Source of the DNA: G965250275 sp965250275
GTDB taxonomy: Bacteria > Pseudomonadota > Alphaproteobacteria > Rhodobacterales > Rhodobacteraceae
DNA: 64,000 nucleotides
Direction of reading: 5' to 3'
Assembly (NCBI GenBank): GCA_965250275.1
Contig: OZ252297.1
Span: forward strand, 2,418,001-2,482,000
This document shows positions 8,434-16,928 of this stretch, piece by piece. Position 1 is the stretch's first letter. Every line of letters starts with the position of its first letter. The translations under genes were made by a program, and so were the position numbers. The notes under the pieces were generated by a model. That model did no database searches. It had not been told where the DNA came from and was given only the letters and a program-made list of their open reading frames with translations.

Positions 8434-8712
8434 GGTGGGGCAATCTCCGCAGATCCGCGTCTTATCACGCATTACGGGGCAAGAGTGTCGGACTTCGTCT
8501 TGACGGGCAAGCCGCAGGTCCTTTTGGACCGACCTGATGCTGATGGCGTGGCGCCTGGGCGCGAAGCATACGGCTCATTCAATTAGTCTTGTTTCGGGCC
8601 GGCGGACGACTGTTTCAGCTCCGTCTTGTCAGGTGGAAGGTCTTCTTTGATAGTGGATCCGGACGACACTCGCCTGTCTCAGGTGTCGTGTCATTCCAAC
8701 AGGCGTCGGCTT

Positions 8713-9819
8713 ATGAAAATCCAAAGCATCAGCGTCTATCAAACAGATCTGCCCTATGTCGGTGGCAGCTATCGATGGGGCGCGGGCAACGCCATCTCCG
8801 TCGCCAAGGCCAGCGTCGTTGTGATCGAGACAGCGTGTGGTTTGACAGGCTGTGGAGAGTTCACTCCATGCGGCGAAAACTACATGGTTGCGCATTCGGA
8901 AGGCGTCGTTGCGACGTTGAAACTCCTTGCGCCGGGGCTTCTTCAGGAGGATCCCCGCCATGTCGATGCGATCGGATGGAAAATGGACGCGACGGTGCAG
9001 GGGCATGGCTATGCAAAGGCCCCGATCATATCGGCGTGTTATGACATTCTCGGCAAATCCTGTGATCTGCCCATCTGGATGTTGCTCGGTGGAAAGCTGA
9101 CCGATGGCGCACCAATGTACCGGGTGGCGCCGCAAAAATCTGTAGATGAGACGAAAGCAGAGCTCGATCGACATCGGGCGGCGGGGTACCGCCAGTTTCA
9201 GATCAAGGTCGGCGCCAATTGGCAGGAGGATATCGAACGCATCCGCGCCACGGTTCCGCTGCTGCATGCGGGTGAGGCGGCGATGGCGGACGCCAACCAG
9301 GGCTGGCGCGTGGACAACGCCATCCGGGTTGCCAACGCAACCCGCGATCTTGACTACATTTTTGAGCAGCCCTGCCGCACCTACGAGGAGTGCCAGTTGG
9401 TCAGACAACATGTCGCCCAACCCATGAAACTGGATGAATGCGTCACGGGGATGCATGCGGCCCAACGGATCGTGCAGGATCGCGGCGCCGAAATCTGCTG
9501 CCTGAAGATCTCCAATATCGGCGGGCTGTCAAAGGCGAGGCGGGTGCGCGATTTTCTCATTGAAAACCGAATTCCCGTTGTTTCCGAAGACACCTGGGGC
9601 GGGGAGATTGCCTCGGCAGCAGTTGCGCATTTCGCGGCGTCGACACCCGAGGACTATCTCGTCAATTCCACCGATCTGTTCAACTACAACACGCGGTCGA
9701 CCGGCCGTGGTGGCCCGGTTGTGAAAGATGGAAAGCTCTACGCAACCGATGCGCCCGGGCTTGGGGTGGATCCCGATTTTGACTCGCTGGGGGATCCCGT
9801 TGCGATCCATGCCATCTGA
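8713..9819 (+). CDS. Enolase-superfamily enzyme, probable hydroxyproline/betaine dehydratase or epimerase
   Basis: 368 residues from ATG 8713; an upstream in-frame start at 8626 adds residues outside the fold. Mandelate racemase/muconate lactonising domain with metal ligands Asp193 (ADANQGW), Glu218 (EQPC) and Asp241 (LDECVTG) and a catalytic Lys265 (LKISNIGG). The other base is at IKVG (Lys165). The EQPC signature and Lys265 resemble cis-3-hydroxy-L-proline dehydratase and 4-hydroxyproline-betaine 2-epimerase (HpbD). Those usually lie with transport and proline-betaine genes; here the gene is alone, so the substrate is not settled. Confidence 0.8.
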   Translation: MKIQSISVYQTDLPYVGGSYRWGAGNAISVAKASVVVIETACGLTGCGEFTPCGENYMVAHSEGVVATLKLLAPGLLQEDPRHVDAIGWKMDATVQGHGYAKAPIISACYDILGKSCDLPIWMLLGGKLTDGAPMYRVAPQKSVDETKAELDRHRAAGYRQFQIKVGANWQEDIERIRATVPLLHAGEAAMADANQGWRVDNAIRVANATRDLDYIFEQPCRTYEECQLVRQHVAQPMKLDECVTGMHAAQRIVQDRGAEICCLKISNIGGLSKARRVRDFLIENRIPVVSEDTWGGEIASAAVAHFAASTPEDYLVNSTDLFNYNTRSTGRGGPVVKDGKLYATDAPGLGVDPDFDSLGDPVAIHAI

Positions 9820-10105
9820 AAAGCGCCCAACTCCATTTGCTCCGGGACAGCATGAAACTTCGGGCAAGTCGCGGATGATCGGGCGGGCCATGCGAGTCGC
9901 ATAATACGAACTGTTCCATCGCCATAGCACCATGGCAATGAGACTGCCTGGTGCGCGGCAAACTTCTGTTCTGCGAAGCCGCGCGCGAATACACCGTGAA
10001 TACGCTACGCCGGCTGACTGAGGCCGAGTGTTTTGTGAACGCCTTGCCGTCTGCGACGGCTTTGAGCCCAACTTGCAAGAATGCTGCAATTCGCACGAAT
10101 GGCGT

Positions 10106-10399
10106 CTATTGAGGAATGAACTCTAGCCAACCTGCAGAACCAGCCAAAGACAGAAATCCAAAGAACGCTGCCAGCGCGATGATCCAGTGGATGAAAGTAC
10201 TCCGGCGCTTCCCTTCTTTGGGGAACCAGTTGAATTTGCGCAACCACCCTAGAATCAGGTCCATGAGCATGAGTACGAACATGAAGTGGCGAAAAAACAG
10301 GTAGATGAACAACACCCCAAGGATAACGCCTGCGAAGGTGTTTGTCGGAGCAATCTCCCAACTGTTTCCATTGACAGAAGTGGTCATCGTGCTTTCCAT
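10106..10399 (-). CDS. Small predicted membrane protein, unknown function
   Basis: About 97 residues. Two hydrophobic helices are visible, roughly residues 23-50 (GVILGVLFIYLFFRHFMFVL and continuing) and 72-92 (IIALAAFFGFLSLAGSAGWL), separated by a basic loop (FNWFPKEGKRR). The start could be the ATG ending at 10399, the TTG three codons earlier, or an ATG four codons later with GGAAAG upstream. I do not recognise a family. Base composition is less GC-rich than the flanking genes. Confidence 0.55.
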   Translation of the reverse strand: MESTMTTSVNGNSWEIAPTNTFAGVILGVLFIYLFFRHFMFVLMLMDLILGWLRKFNWFPKEGKRRSTFIHWIIALAAFFGFLSLAGSAGWLEFIPQ

Positions 10400-10774
10400 C
10401 TTTTCCAAGTCTCTTCAACGGCGTCACTTACAAAGCAACGACAACATGACATCAAGCAGGAACTTGTATTGGTTCCATGCGAAGTGGTCATTCATCCGAT
10501 TTCAGTGATGGTCAGATTCGTCCGAAAAGCAGACGCTCACACCGAAGTCAGCGAACGGCAGCTCTGAGCCCAATGTGACCGATGCTGCGCCTCGTAAGGA
10601 TGTCGGCAATAGCGACGGGATCATTGGACCCGATAGTTCCAGCGGGACATACCGTGAAGCTTGTGAACCCGTTTCCCTCTGTGAATGACATAGAGACGAC
10701 CAAGCGCTCCCAACTCGCTTTCGCGATATCGGTCGGCTTGTCGATGTCGCAGGTCTTAGGATAGGGTCGCCACG
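10400..10774. other. Intergenic stretch, relatively AT-rich
   Basis: About 375 bases between the small membrane protein (minus) and the GNAT gene (plus). It should contain both promoters. Apart from the weak minus-strand frame listed separately, nothing recognisable is seen. Confidence 0.35.
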
Positions 10775-10802
10775 ATGAAATCGCTCCAAATCCGACAGGC
10801 AA
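10548..10802 (-). CDS. Possible small hypothetical protein (weak)
   Basis: An 84-codon minus-strand frame with a protein-like composition (for example ASWERLVVSMSFTEGNGF and IGSNDPVAIADILTRRS). It overlaps the start of the divergent GNAT gene by 28 bases and has no clear ribosome binding site. I know no family. It may be a decayed or spurious frame; it is listed because it looks more like protein than the other frames in this gap. Confidence 0.2.
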   Translation of the reverse strand: MPVGFGAISSWRPYPKTCDIDKPTDIAKASWERLVVSMSFTEGNGFTSFTVCPAGTIGSNDPVAIADILTRRSIGHIGLRAAVR

Positions 10803-11230
10803 CCAGTGCCGATGTGGAACCGCTCAGCACGCTAATCAGGCGCACAATCAGCGTTTCAAATTCCAAGGACTACGATCAAAAATCAATCGACATGCTGTGC
10901 GCGATTTTTGAACCGGAGCCGCTCGCCGGAAGAATTGAAAGCGAGTTTATTCTTTTGTGCTTCGCAGGTGCCACCCTTGTTGGAACGGTGGGGCTGAGAG
11001 ATGACTACCTGCGTTCGATGTTCGTGGAGCCCGCGTATCAAGGGCAAGGGTTTGGCAAAGTGCTGGTTACAAGAATTGAAGAGGAAGCGCGAAAAAAAGT
11101 GATGCCAGAAATCATGGTTCATTCCTCGCTGACTGCGCGGGAGTTTTACTCGGGTCTCGGCTATGAATTTGTGGAGTTGCAATCATACCCGGAAGGGCCA
11201 TTTGTCTTGATGAGAAAGCTGCTCCAATAG
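10775..11230 (+). CDS. GNAT family N-acetyltransferase
   Basis: 151 residues. The GNAT acetyl-CoA-binding motif A is clear: LRSMFVEPAYQGQGFGKVLV near residues 75-94, followed by REFYSGLGYEFVELQ. The family transfers an acetyl group to an amine; substrate unknown. The gene is solitary and somewhat less GC-rich than neighbours, as is the membrane protein before it. GGATAGGG lies upstream of the ATG. Confidence 0.85.
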   Translation: MKSLQIRQATSADVEPLSTLIRRTISVSNSKDYDQKSIDMLCAIFEPEPLAGRIESEFILLCFAGATLVGTVGLRDDYLRSMFVEPAYQGQGFGKVLVTRIEEEARKKVMPEIMVHSSLTAREFYSGLGYEFVELQSYPEGPFVLMRKLLQ

Positions 11231-11462
11231 CCGCCTATGGGAAACAGAAGGTCGGCACAAAGCGCAGTCGCCACACAGCTTCGCGAGTGCCCGAGAAAAC
11301 CTTGCAATGCGAAACACCGGCAGAGAATTCGCCCAATGTGTTGCGAAGATCCATTGAATACTAGCTCGGAGCAGACATTCGCTTCCGCGATGCCGACGGC
11401 AGCTTTGTCCGCAGAGCGGTCATCGATCCCGTGTAGCAAAGCGCAGCGCATTCGGCGGTGCA

Positions 11463-11552
11463 TGGCGGAGAGACAGGGATTCGAACCCTGGGTAGGCTTG
11501 CACCCACAACGGTTTTCGAGACCGCCCCGTTCGACCACTCCGGCACCTCTCC
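11463..11552 (-). tRNA. tRNA-Ser (anticodon CGA)
   Basis: The minus strand folds as a class II tRNA: acceptor GGAGAGG pairs with TCTCTCC, the anticodon stem-loop is CGGT-CTCGAAA-ACCG with anticodon CGA, a long variable arm follows, and the T-loop is GGTTCGAATCC. Discriminator G and an encoded CCA end the gene at 11463. It reads UCG serine codons. Lower-GC genes lie downstream at 10.1-11.2 kb. Confidence 0.95.
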
Positions 11553-11674
11553 GCGGGGGTCTGGTGGGTGCGTTTAGATGTGTTTCGGGCACGAGGCAAG
11601 GGTCGTTTTGCATTGCGATCCCGTTCACGTCATTTTCGATTGCCAGCACAGGCAAATGGCTTACGCTTACCGCC

Positions 11675-12535
11675 ATGACATATGCTGTTGCCGCTTCTCT
11701 CCGGTTCCGAAACCATGTGGTGTTCGGATTTGCCCTGCTGACACTGCTGCTGGCGCTGGCCTTGCCAGCCCGGGCTGCGGACCGCGACCGGCTGGAGGCC
11801 TTCCTGACCGTCACCGGCTTTGATGTCGCGCTCGAGAGCATTCGCCTGTCTGCGAGTTCCGCACCGCTGATGCTGGGGGTTGACCCAGGGGATTTCGGCT
11901 CTGAATGGACACGGCTGACAAACGAGGTGTTTGCGACGGATGCGATGCATGGTCTGGCGCTGGACATCCTCGAGCAAACGCTTTCGGACGACATTCTGAC
12001 CCACGGCGCGGAATTTTACGCCACCGATCTCGGCCAGCGGCTTGTGGTGGCCGAAAACGCGTCGCATATGGTCGAAGATGACGAGGCGAAGCAGGCCGAA
12101 GGCACGGCCCTGGTTGCGGATATGGTGGCGGAAGGGTCTTCGCGTCTCACGCTGCTCAAACGCATGAATGCCGCCATCGACGTTGCAGATGCCAGCGTTC
12201 GCGCCTTGCAGGAAATCCAGATGCGGTTCCTGATGGCGGCGAGTGCGGCCGGCGTGGTCGAACTGCAATGGGACGAAGACGAACTGCGCGCCCTCATGCG
12301 CACGCAGGAAGGTGAGATGCGCCGTTCGATCCAGCAATCTGCGTTGGCGGGATCAGCCTATACCTATCAGGAGTTTTCGGACGCGGACCTGACGGCTTAT
12401 GCCGAAGCCCTCGAGCATCCTGACATGGCGTTGCTTTATGAGTTGATGAACGCAGTTCAGTACGAAATCATGGCCAATCGGTTCGAGTTGCTGGCCCTGC
12501 GCATGGGTGATCTGACACCGGGTCAGGACATCTGA
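11675..12535 (+). CDS. Secreted DUF2059-domain protein (first of a pair)
   Basis: 286 residues from ATG 11675. A signal peptide is evident: basic start, hydrophobic GFALLTLLLALALPARA, cleavage near residue 34. The mature part is helical with a DUF2059-like C-terminal region (LYELMNAVQYEIMANRFE). Function unknown; periplasmic location inferred. Longer in-frame readings upstream run through the antisense of the tRNA and are rejected. The stop codon overlaps the start of the next gene by one base, so the two are translated together. Confidence 0.75.
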   Translation: MTYAVAASLRFRNHVVFGFALLTLLLALALPARAADRDRLEAFLTVTGFDVALESIRLSASSAPLMLGVDPGDFGSEWTRLTNEVFATDAMHGLALDILEQTLSDDILTHGAEFYATDLGQRLVVAENASHMVEDDEAKQAEGTALVADMVAEGSSRLTLLKRMNAAIDVADASVRALQEIQMRFLMAASAAGVVELQWDEDELRALMRTQEGEMRRSIQQSALAGSAYTYQEFSDADLTAYAEALEHPDMALLYELMNAVQYEIMANRFELLALRMGDLTPGQDI

Positions 12536-13356
12536 TGGCGGCGCCGCGCGTGGTGCTGGCGGCCCTAACGATCGCCGCAACAATCTGGGCTGCACCTTCG
12601 GCGGCGGGTCCTGCGGATCGGCTGGCCGAGGTGCTGCAGGTCGAAGAGGTGGTTGCCCTTATCCGGGATGAAGGCATCGTGGAAGGTGTCGAACTCGGAC
12701 AGGAAATGCTGGGTGGGTCAAGCCCGGACCACTGGCAAAAGGAAGTGGCCCGCATTCACGACCCGCGCCGGATGTTCAAAGGTCTGGTCGATGCCATCGA
12801 GACCAAAATGAGCGAAGAGAGCATTGTTGCGTCGACACGGTTCTTTGAAACGGTGCAGGGTCAGCGCATCGTCACGCTCGAAGTCTCGGCACGGCGCGCA
12901 ATGACCGAACCCTCGGTGGAAGAGGCGGCGCGCGAGGCCTACAACGAGATTGCGGGGCAGGAGAACCCGCACCTGAGCGCTGTCGAGCGTTTCATTGCGG
13001 TCAACGAGCTGACCGAGCGGAATGTTCACGGCGCCATGCGGGCCAATCTGCAGTTCTATCGCGGACTGGTCGATGGCGGCGGTTTGCAGATGGACGATGA
13101 CCTCATTGTGCAGGACATCTACGAGCGCGGAGACGAGATACGCGATGATACGGAGGAATGGCTCCACTCCTATCTTTTGATGGCATACAGGCCCTTGGAT
13201 CGTGCAACGATGGAAAGCTATATCGCATTTTCAGGTACCGAGGCTGGCCAGGCGCTGAATGTCGCGCTGTTCAATGGTTTTGACGCGGTCTATGGCCAAA
13301 TCTCTTACGAATTGGGTCTGGGGATCGGTCGCGCAATGCAAGCCGAAGAGCTCTGA
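12535..13356 (+). CDS. Secreted DUF2059-domain protein (second of a pair)
   Basis: 273 residues starting in the TGATG overlap with the previous gene. Signal peptide VVLALTIAATIWAAPSAAG-like at residues 5-25. DUF2059-type helices include FFETVQGQRIV and AYRPLDRATMESYIAFSGTE. It shares layout with the preceding protein, suggesting an old tandem duplication and a two-protein periplasmic unit. Function unknown. Confidence 0.75.
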   Translation: MAAPRVVLAALTIAATIWAAPSAAGPADRLAEVLQVEEVVALIRDEGIVEGVELGQEMLGGSSPDHWQKEVARIHDPRRMFKGLVDAIETKMSEESIVASTRFFETVQGQRIVTLEVSARRAMTEPSVEEAAREAYNEIAGQENPHLSAVERFIAVNELTERNVHGAMRANLQFYRGLVDGGGLQMDDDLIVQDIYERGDEIRDDTEEWLHSYLLMAYRPLDRATMESYIAFSGTEAGQALNVALFNGFDAVYGQISYELGLGIGRAMQAEEL

Positions 13357-13411
13357 CGCCACACGATTGGTCGGCATTCCAACTTGTGACCATATCCGGT
13401 CACGACGAGGG

Positions 13412-13440
13412 TTGACTTGCGGGGCATCCTTGAGGATAAG
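13412..13440 (+). promoter_or_regulatory. Sigma-70-type promoter for rplU-rpmA
   Basis: TTGACT (13412-13417), 17-base spacer, GATAAG (13435-13440). It lies about 130 bases before the rplU ATG, leaving a leader long enough for autoregulation by bL21, though no known leader fold was recognised. Confidence 0.6.
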
Positions 13441-13570
13441 CGCGCTCTCTGCCCGGCATGCTCCGGACGGAAAGGAATCACAACGCCCATAGGCGCGCTG
13501 TTCGACGGTGGCTGAAGCCGAAACACCCATTGCGGGGACCACAGGACGCGGCAACGAAAAGGAAGACGCG

Positions 13571-14257
13571 ATGTTCGCGGTGATGAAGACCGGCGGCAAG
13601 CAGTACAAAGTGCAGTCCGGCGACACCCTGAAGGTGGAAAAGCTGGCCGCAGATGCCGGTGAGAAAGTTCAATTCAACGAAGTGCTGATGCTCGGCGGGG
13701 ACAAACCCGTTGTGGGCGCGCCGCTGGTCGCAGACGCGGCAGTCCAGGCCGAAGTGCTGGACCAGGTCAAAGGTGACAAGGTCATCCACTTCGTCAAGCG
13801 CCGGCGGAAGCATTCGTCGCAGCGCACGAAAGGCCATCGTCAGCAACTGACGCTGGTGCGTGTGACCGACATTCTGTCCTCGGGCGCGGACGCCTCCGGC
13901 GTCAAAGCGGCACTCGGCGCGGCCAGCGCGCCAAAGGCGGACGCCAAAGCGGCGGCGAAACCTGCTGCGAAGAAAGCCAAAGCTGCGGCACCAAAAGTGG
14001 AAGACAAAGCAGAGGCGAAACCGAAGGCCAAGGCAGAGCCCAAAGTCGCCGAAGCCGGTTCGGACGACCTGAAGAAGCTGTCGGGCGTTGGTCCGGCGCT
14101 GGAGAAAAAGCTGCTGGCAGCCGGCGTAACGTCGTTTGCGCAGATTGCCGCATGGACCGAAGCGGATATTGCCGACTTCAACGAGAAACTGTCGTTCAAA
14201 GGCCGGATCGAGCGTGAAGGCTGGGTCGAACAGGCCAAAGAACTGGCTCAAGGTTAA
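13571..14257 (+). CDS. rplU: 50S ribosomal protein bL21 with C-terminal extension
   Basis: 228 residues. Residues 1-103 are a complete bL21 (MFAVMKTGGKQYKVQSGD, HFVKRRRKHSSQRTKGHRQQ). Residues about 104-164 are an Ala/Lys/Pro-rich linker and 165-228 form a helix-hairpin-helix-like domain (LKKLSGVGPALEKKLLAAGV) also seen as tails on other alphaproteobacterial proteins. Typical bL21 is about 103 residues, so the protein is doubled in size; this long form is known in Rhodobacterales. ATG at 13571 fits the family; a GTG 21 codons upstream does not. Operon with rpmA, 11 bases apart. Confidence 0.95.
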   Translation: MFAVMKTGGKQYKVQSGDTLKVEKLAADAGEKVQFNEVLMLGGDKPVVGAPLVADAAVQAEVLDQVKGDKVIHFVKRRRKHSSQRTKGHRQQLTLVRVTDILSSGADASGVKAALGAASAPKADAKAAAKPAAKKAKAAAPKVEDKAEAKPKAKAEPKVAEAGSDDLKKLSGVGPALEKKLLAAGVTSFAQIAAWTEADIADFNEKLSFKGRIEREGWVEQAKELAQG

Positions 14258-14268
14258 GGAGAGATAGC

Positions 14269-14538
14269 ATGGCACATAAGAAAGCAGGCGGTTCCTCCCG
14301 TAACGGTCGCGATTCCGCGGGCCGTCGTCTTGGCGTGAAGCTCTATGGTGGTCAGGCCGCGATACCCGGAAACATCATCGTGCGTCAGCGCGGGACCAAG
14401 TTCTGGCCGGGCGAAGGTGTTGGCATGGGCAAAGACCATACCATCTTTGCAACCGTCGAAGGCAACATTCAGTTCCACAAGGGCCTCAAGGGCCGAACCT
14501 TCATTTCGGTTCTGCCAGCCGCGGAGGCCGCGGAGTAA
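14269..14538 (+). CDS. rpmA: 50S ribosomal protein bL27
   Basis: 89 residues, MAHKKAGGSSRNGRDSAGRR at the N-terminus, the peptidyl-transferase-proximal tail of bL27, then GAKFWPGEGVGMGKDHTIFA-like core. Strong AAGGAGAG ribosome binding site. Standard rplU-rpmA operon of the large ribosomal subunit. Confidence 0.97.
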   Translation: MAHKKAGGSSRNGRDSAGRRLGVKLYGGQAAIPGNIIVRQRGTKFWPGEGVGMGKDHTIFATVEGNIQFHKGLKGRTFISVLPAAEAAE

Positions 14539-14568
14539 ACCGACCCAATCGGATTTCAGACAAATTCA

Positions 14569-14597
14569 GGGGGGATCGGTGCAAGCCGGTCCCCCTT
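14569..14597 (+). terminator. Terminator-like hairpin after rpmA
   Basis: G-run with ATCGG (14569-14579) pairs with CCGGTCCCCC (14586-14595) with one G-T wobble, loop TGCAAG, followed by TTCCTCATTTC, a weak T-tract. It lies 30 bases after the rpmA stop. Confidence 0.6.
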
Positions 14598-14718
14598 CCT
14601 CATTTCACCGGAGCGGTCCCATGACCGTCGTCGCAACGACACAGAGTTTCCATTCAGATGTGCCGCACATGATCAGCGCATCAAACAGTGCGCGCGCCGT
14701 GCTGGGAGGGTGCGGGCG

Positions 14719-15324
14719 ATGAGCGTGGCCACGGGAAGCTTTCTGGTCTTTGCCGCCAGCCAGGTCGGCACGCCCGGGCCCGCCAACATGGCGCTGATGG
14801 CGACCGGCGCGCGTTTTGGATTTCGTGCGGCATTGCCTTTTGTCGTGGGGGTGGCACTCGGCAAGCAGCTTGTGATCTGGCCGGTGGGCTTTGGCCTGAT
14901 GCAACTGGCCGGACGGGCACCTTGGGTGTTCGAAACCCTGAAGTGGGCCTCCGCTGCCTACATCTGCTGGCTGGCGTGGAAAGTCGCGCATCTGCGCCTG
15001 GCACCGGGAGCGGTGGAACACGCGCCGGGGTTCTGGGCGGGCTTGATCGTGCATCCCCTGAACCCCAAGGCCTGGGCGATGGTGGTGGCGGGTTTCACCG
15101 GATTTGTGGCCGCGGGAACCCCCACGCTGCAGGCAACGGCAACCATCGCCGCCTGCCTGCTTGCGTGCCAGATCGTGCTGCACCCTTTGTGGACTTTTGC
15201 CGGTGACCGGATCGCGGCGGTGGTTGCGGGAACACCGAAGGAAACATACCTCATGAGAACCTTGGCGGCGCTGACCGTCCTGTCGGTTCTATTTGTCTTG
15301 TTCGGAGGAGGAACGGAGACATGA
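14719..15324 (+). CDS. LysE family amino-acid exporter
   Basis: 201 residues from ATG 14719 with GGGAGGG ten bases upstream (a GTG at 14710 sits too close to it). Signature GTPGPANMALMATGARFGF at residues 18-36 and six hydrophobic segments mark the LysE/RhtB family, inner-membrane exporters of amino acids or derivatives. The stop overlaps the following GNAT start (ATGA), so the two are translationally coupled. Substrate unknown. Confidence 0.85.
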   Translation: MSVATGSFLVFAASQVGTPGPANMALMATGARFGFRAALPFVVGVALGKQLVIWPVGFGLMQLAGRAPWVFETLKWASAAYICWLAWKVAHLRLAPGAVEHAPGFWAGLIVHPLNPKAWAMVVAGFTGFVAAGTPTLQATATIAACLLACQIVLHPLWTFAGDRIAAVVAGTPKETYLMRTLAALTVLSVLFVLFGGGTET

Positions 15325-15857
15325 AACTTGATCAGATAATCAATCAGCCGGTGATCTCGACCGAAAGGTTCGATCTGCGTCCGCTGCGCCGGTCTGATAT
15401 GGGATTGATCGAGCATTATGGCAGCGATGAACGTGTGGCCCGCATGACCACGTCGATTCCGCATCCCTTGCCCCCTGGCGCCAGCGAGGCCTTTGTCGCG
15501 CGGGCGATGTCCAACGACCGGACCGAAGATGTCTGGGCAATCGATGGAACACGCGACGGCGGACCCGAGCTCAAGGGTTTGATCAGCCTTGAAAAACTGG
15601 ATCGCGACCAGTCCGAAGTGGGTTACTGGATTGCACCGATCTATTGGAACACCGGCCTCGCCTCCGAAGCGTTGCAGGCGCTGGTCGAGTTCAATCCGCT
15701 GAACAACAAAACCATGTTTGCAAGCGTTTTTCAGGACAATCCGGCATCCGCCCGTGTGCTGACCCACTGCAAATTCAACTATCTCGGTGATGCTGAGAGT
15801 TTCTCGGTGGCGCGCAACACAACCGTGCCCACTTGGACTTACAGCCGAAAACTCTGA
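15321..15857 (+). CDS. GNAT family N-acetyltransferase (RimJ/RimL-like)
   Basis: 178 residues. N-terminal TERFDLRPLRRSDMGLI and central GLISLEKLDRDQSEVGYWIA are typical of the RimJ/RimL-like GNAT_3 group; the acetyl-CoA loop is near WNTGLASEALQALVEF and the end reads ASARVLTHCKFNYLG. It overlaps the LysE gene by four bases and lies 36 bases before obgE. It may acetylate a ribosomal protein or a small amine; not decided by the sequence. Confidence 0.85.
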   Translation: MKLDQIINQPVISTERFDLRPLRRSDMGLIEHYGSDERVARMTTSIPHPLPPGASEAFVARAMSNDRTEDVWAIDGTRDGGPELKGLISLEKLDRDQSEVGYWIAPIYWNTGLASEALQALVEFNPLNNKTMFASVFQDNPASARVLTHCKFNYLGDAESFSVARNTTVPTWTYSRKL

Positions 15858-15893
15858 TTGAGCCACGCTTGATCTTTGCAGTAAGGGACTGGC

Positions 15894-16928
15894 ATGAAAT
15901 TTCTCGATCTTGCAAAGGTCTACATCCGATCGGGCGGCGGTGGATCAGGCTGTGTCAGCTTCCGCCGCGAGAAGTACATCGAGTATGGCGGCCCGGACGG
16001 CGGTGATGGCGGCAAGGGCGGCTCTGTCTGGGTGGAGGCGGTCGAAGGGCTCAACACGCTCATAGACTTCCGGTATCAGCAGCATTTCTTTGCAAAGAGC
16101 GGCCAGCCGGGCATGGGCAAGCAACGCACCGGTAAAGACGGTGCAGATATCGTGCTGCGGGTGCCAGTAGGCACCGAGATTCTGGACGAAGACGAAGAGA
16201 CGGTGATCGCCGATCTGACCGAAGTTGGCGAGCGCGTTGAACTGGCGCGTGGTGGCAATGGCGGGTTCGGGAATCTGCATTTCAAATCCTCCACGAACCA
16301 GGCGCCGCGGCGGGCCAACCCGGGACAGCCTGGGGTGGAACGCACGATCTGGTTGCGCCTGAAACTGATTGCGGATGTTGGGCTGTTGGGGCTGCCGAAT
16401 GCGGGCAAATCGACTTTTCTGGCCGCAACATCAAATGCCCGGCCGAAGATTGCGGATTATCCCTTTACAACCTTGCATCCGAATCTGGGGGTGGTCGGCG
16501 TGGACAACGTGGAATTCGTCATCGCGGACATTCCGGGCCTGATCGCCGGAGCGCATGAAGGGCGCGGTATCGGGGATCGCTTTCTGGGCCATGTCGAACG
16601 CTGTGCGGTGCTCCTGCATCTGGTCGATGGCACGTCAGACACAATTGCCGAGGACTTCGAGACGATCATTGCCGAGCTTGAGGCTTATGGCGGGCATCTT
16701 GCTGAAAAGCCCCGGATCACCGCGCTGAACAAGATTGATGCGATGGATGCCTCCGAGCAGGAAGCCGCACTGGCGGAGCTCAGATCCGTCTGTTCCGGTC
16801 CGGTTCTGTCCCTCTCTGGTGTGAGCGGAGACGGTGTGACGGACGTGCTGCGGGCTTTGCGGAACGATATCGATGCGGACCGCCTGAGGCATAAGCCCCG
16901 CGAAGAGGCTGCGCCATGGCGGCCCTGA
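15894..16928 (+). CDS. obgE: Obg family GTPase, ribosome assembly
   Basis: 344 residues. Gly-rich Obg fold at 1-158 (KVYIRSGGGGSGCVSFRREK), then the G domain: GLPNAGKSTF (G1), DIPGLIAGAHEGRGIGDRF (switch region), NKIDAM (G4). It binds the 50S subunit and acts in ribosome maturation and growth control. No OCT domain at the C-terminus, as in other alphaproteobacteria. Its 3' end overlaps proB by 13 bases; the rplU-rpmA-obgE-proB-proA order is conserved. Confidence 0.96.
   Translation: MKFLDLAKVYIRSGGGGSGCVSFRREKYIEYGGPDGGDGGKGGSVWVEAVEGLNTLIDFRYQQHFFAKSGQPGMGKQRTGKDGADIVLRVPVGTEILDEDEETVIADLTEVGERVELARGGNGGFGNLHFKSSTNQAPRRANPGQPGVERTIWLRLKLIADVGLLGLPNAGKSTFLAATSNARPKIADYPFTTLHPNLGVVGVDNVEFVIADIPGLIAGAHEGRGIGDRFLGHVERCAVLLHLVDGTSDTIAEDFETIIAELEAYGGHLAEKPRITALNKIDAMDASEQEAALAELRSVCSGPVLSLSGVSGDGVTDVLRALRNDIDADRLRHKPREEAAPWRP

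Noticed and set aside
11237..11674. Extended N-terminus for the first DUF2059 protein
   Set aside because: It would translate through the antisense of tRNA-Ser; the signal peptide starts at 11675.
13508..13570. GTG start 21 codons upstream of rplU
   Set aside because: bL21 begins at MFAVMKTGG and the ATG at 13571 fits the family.
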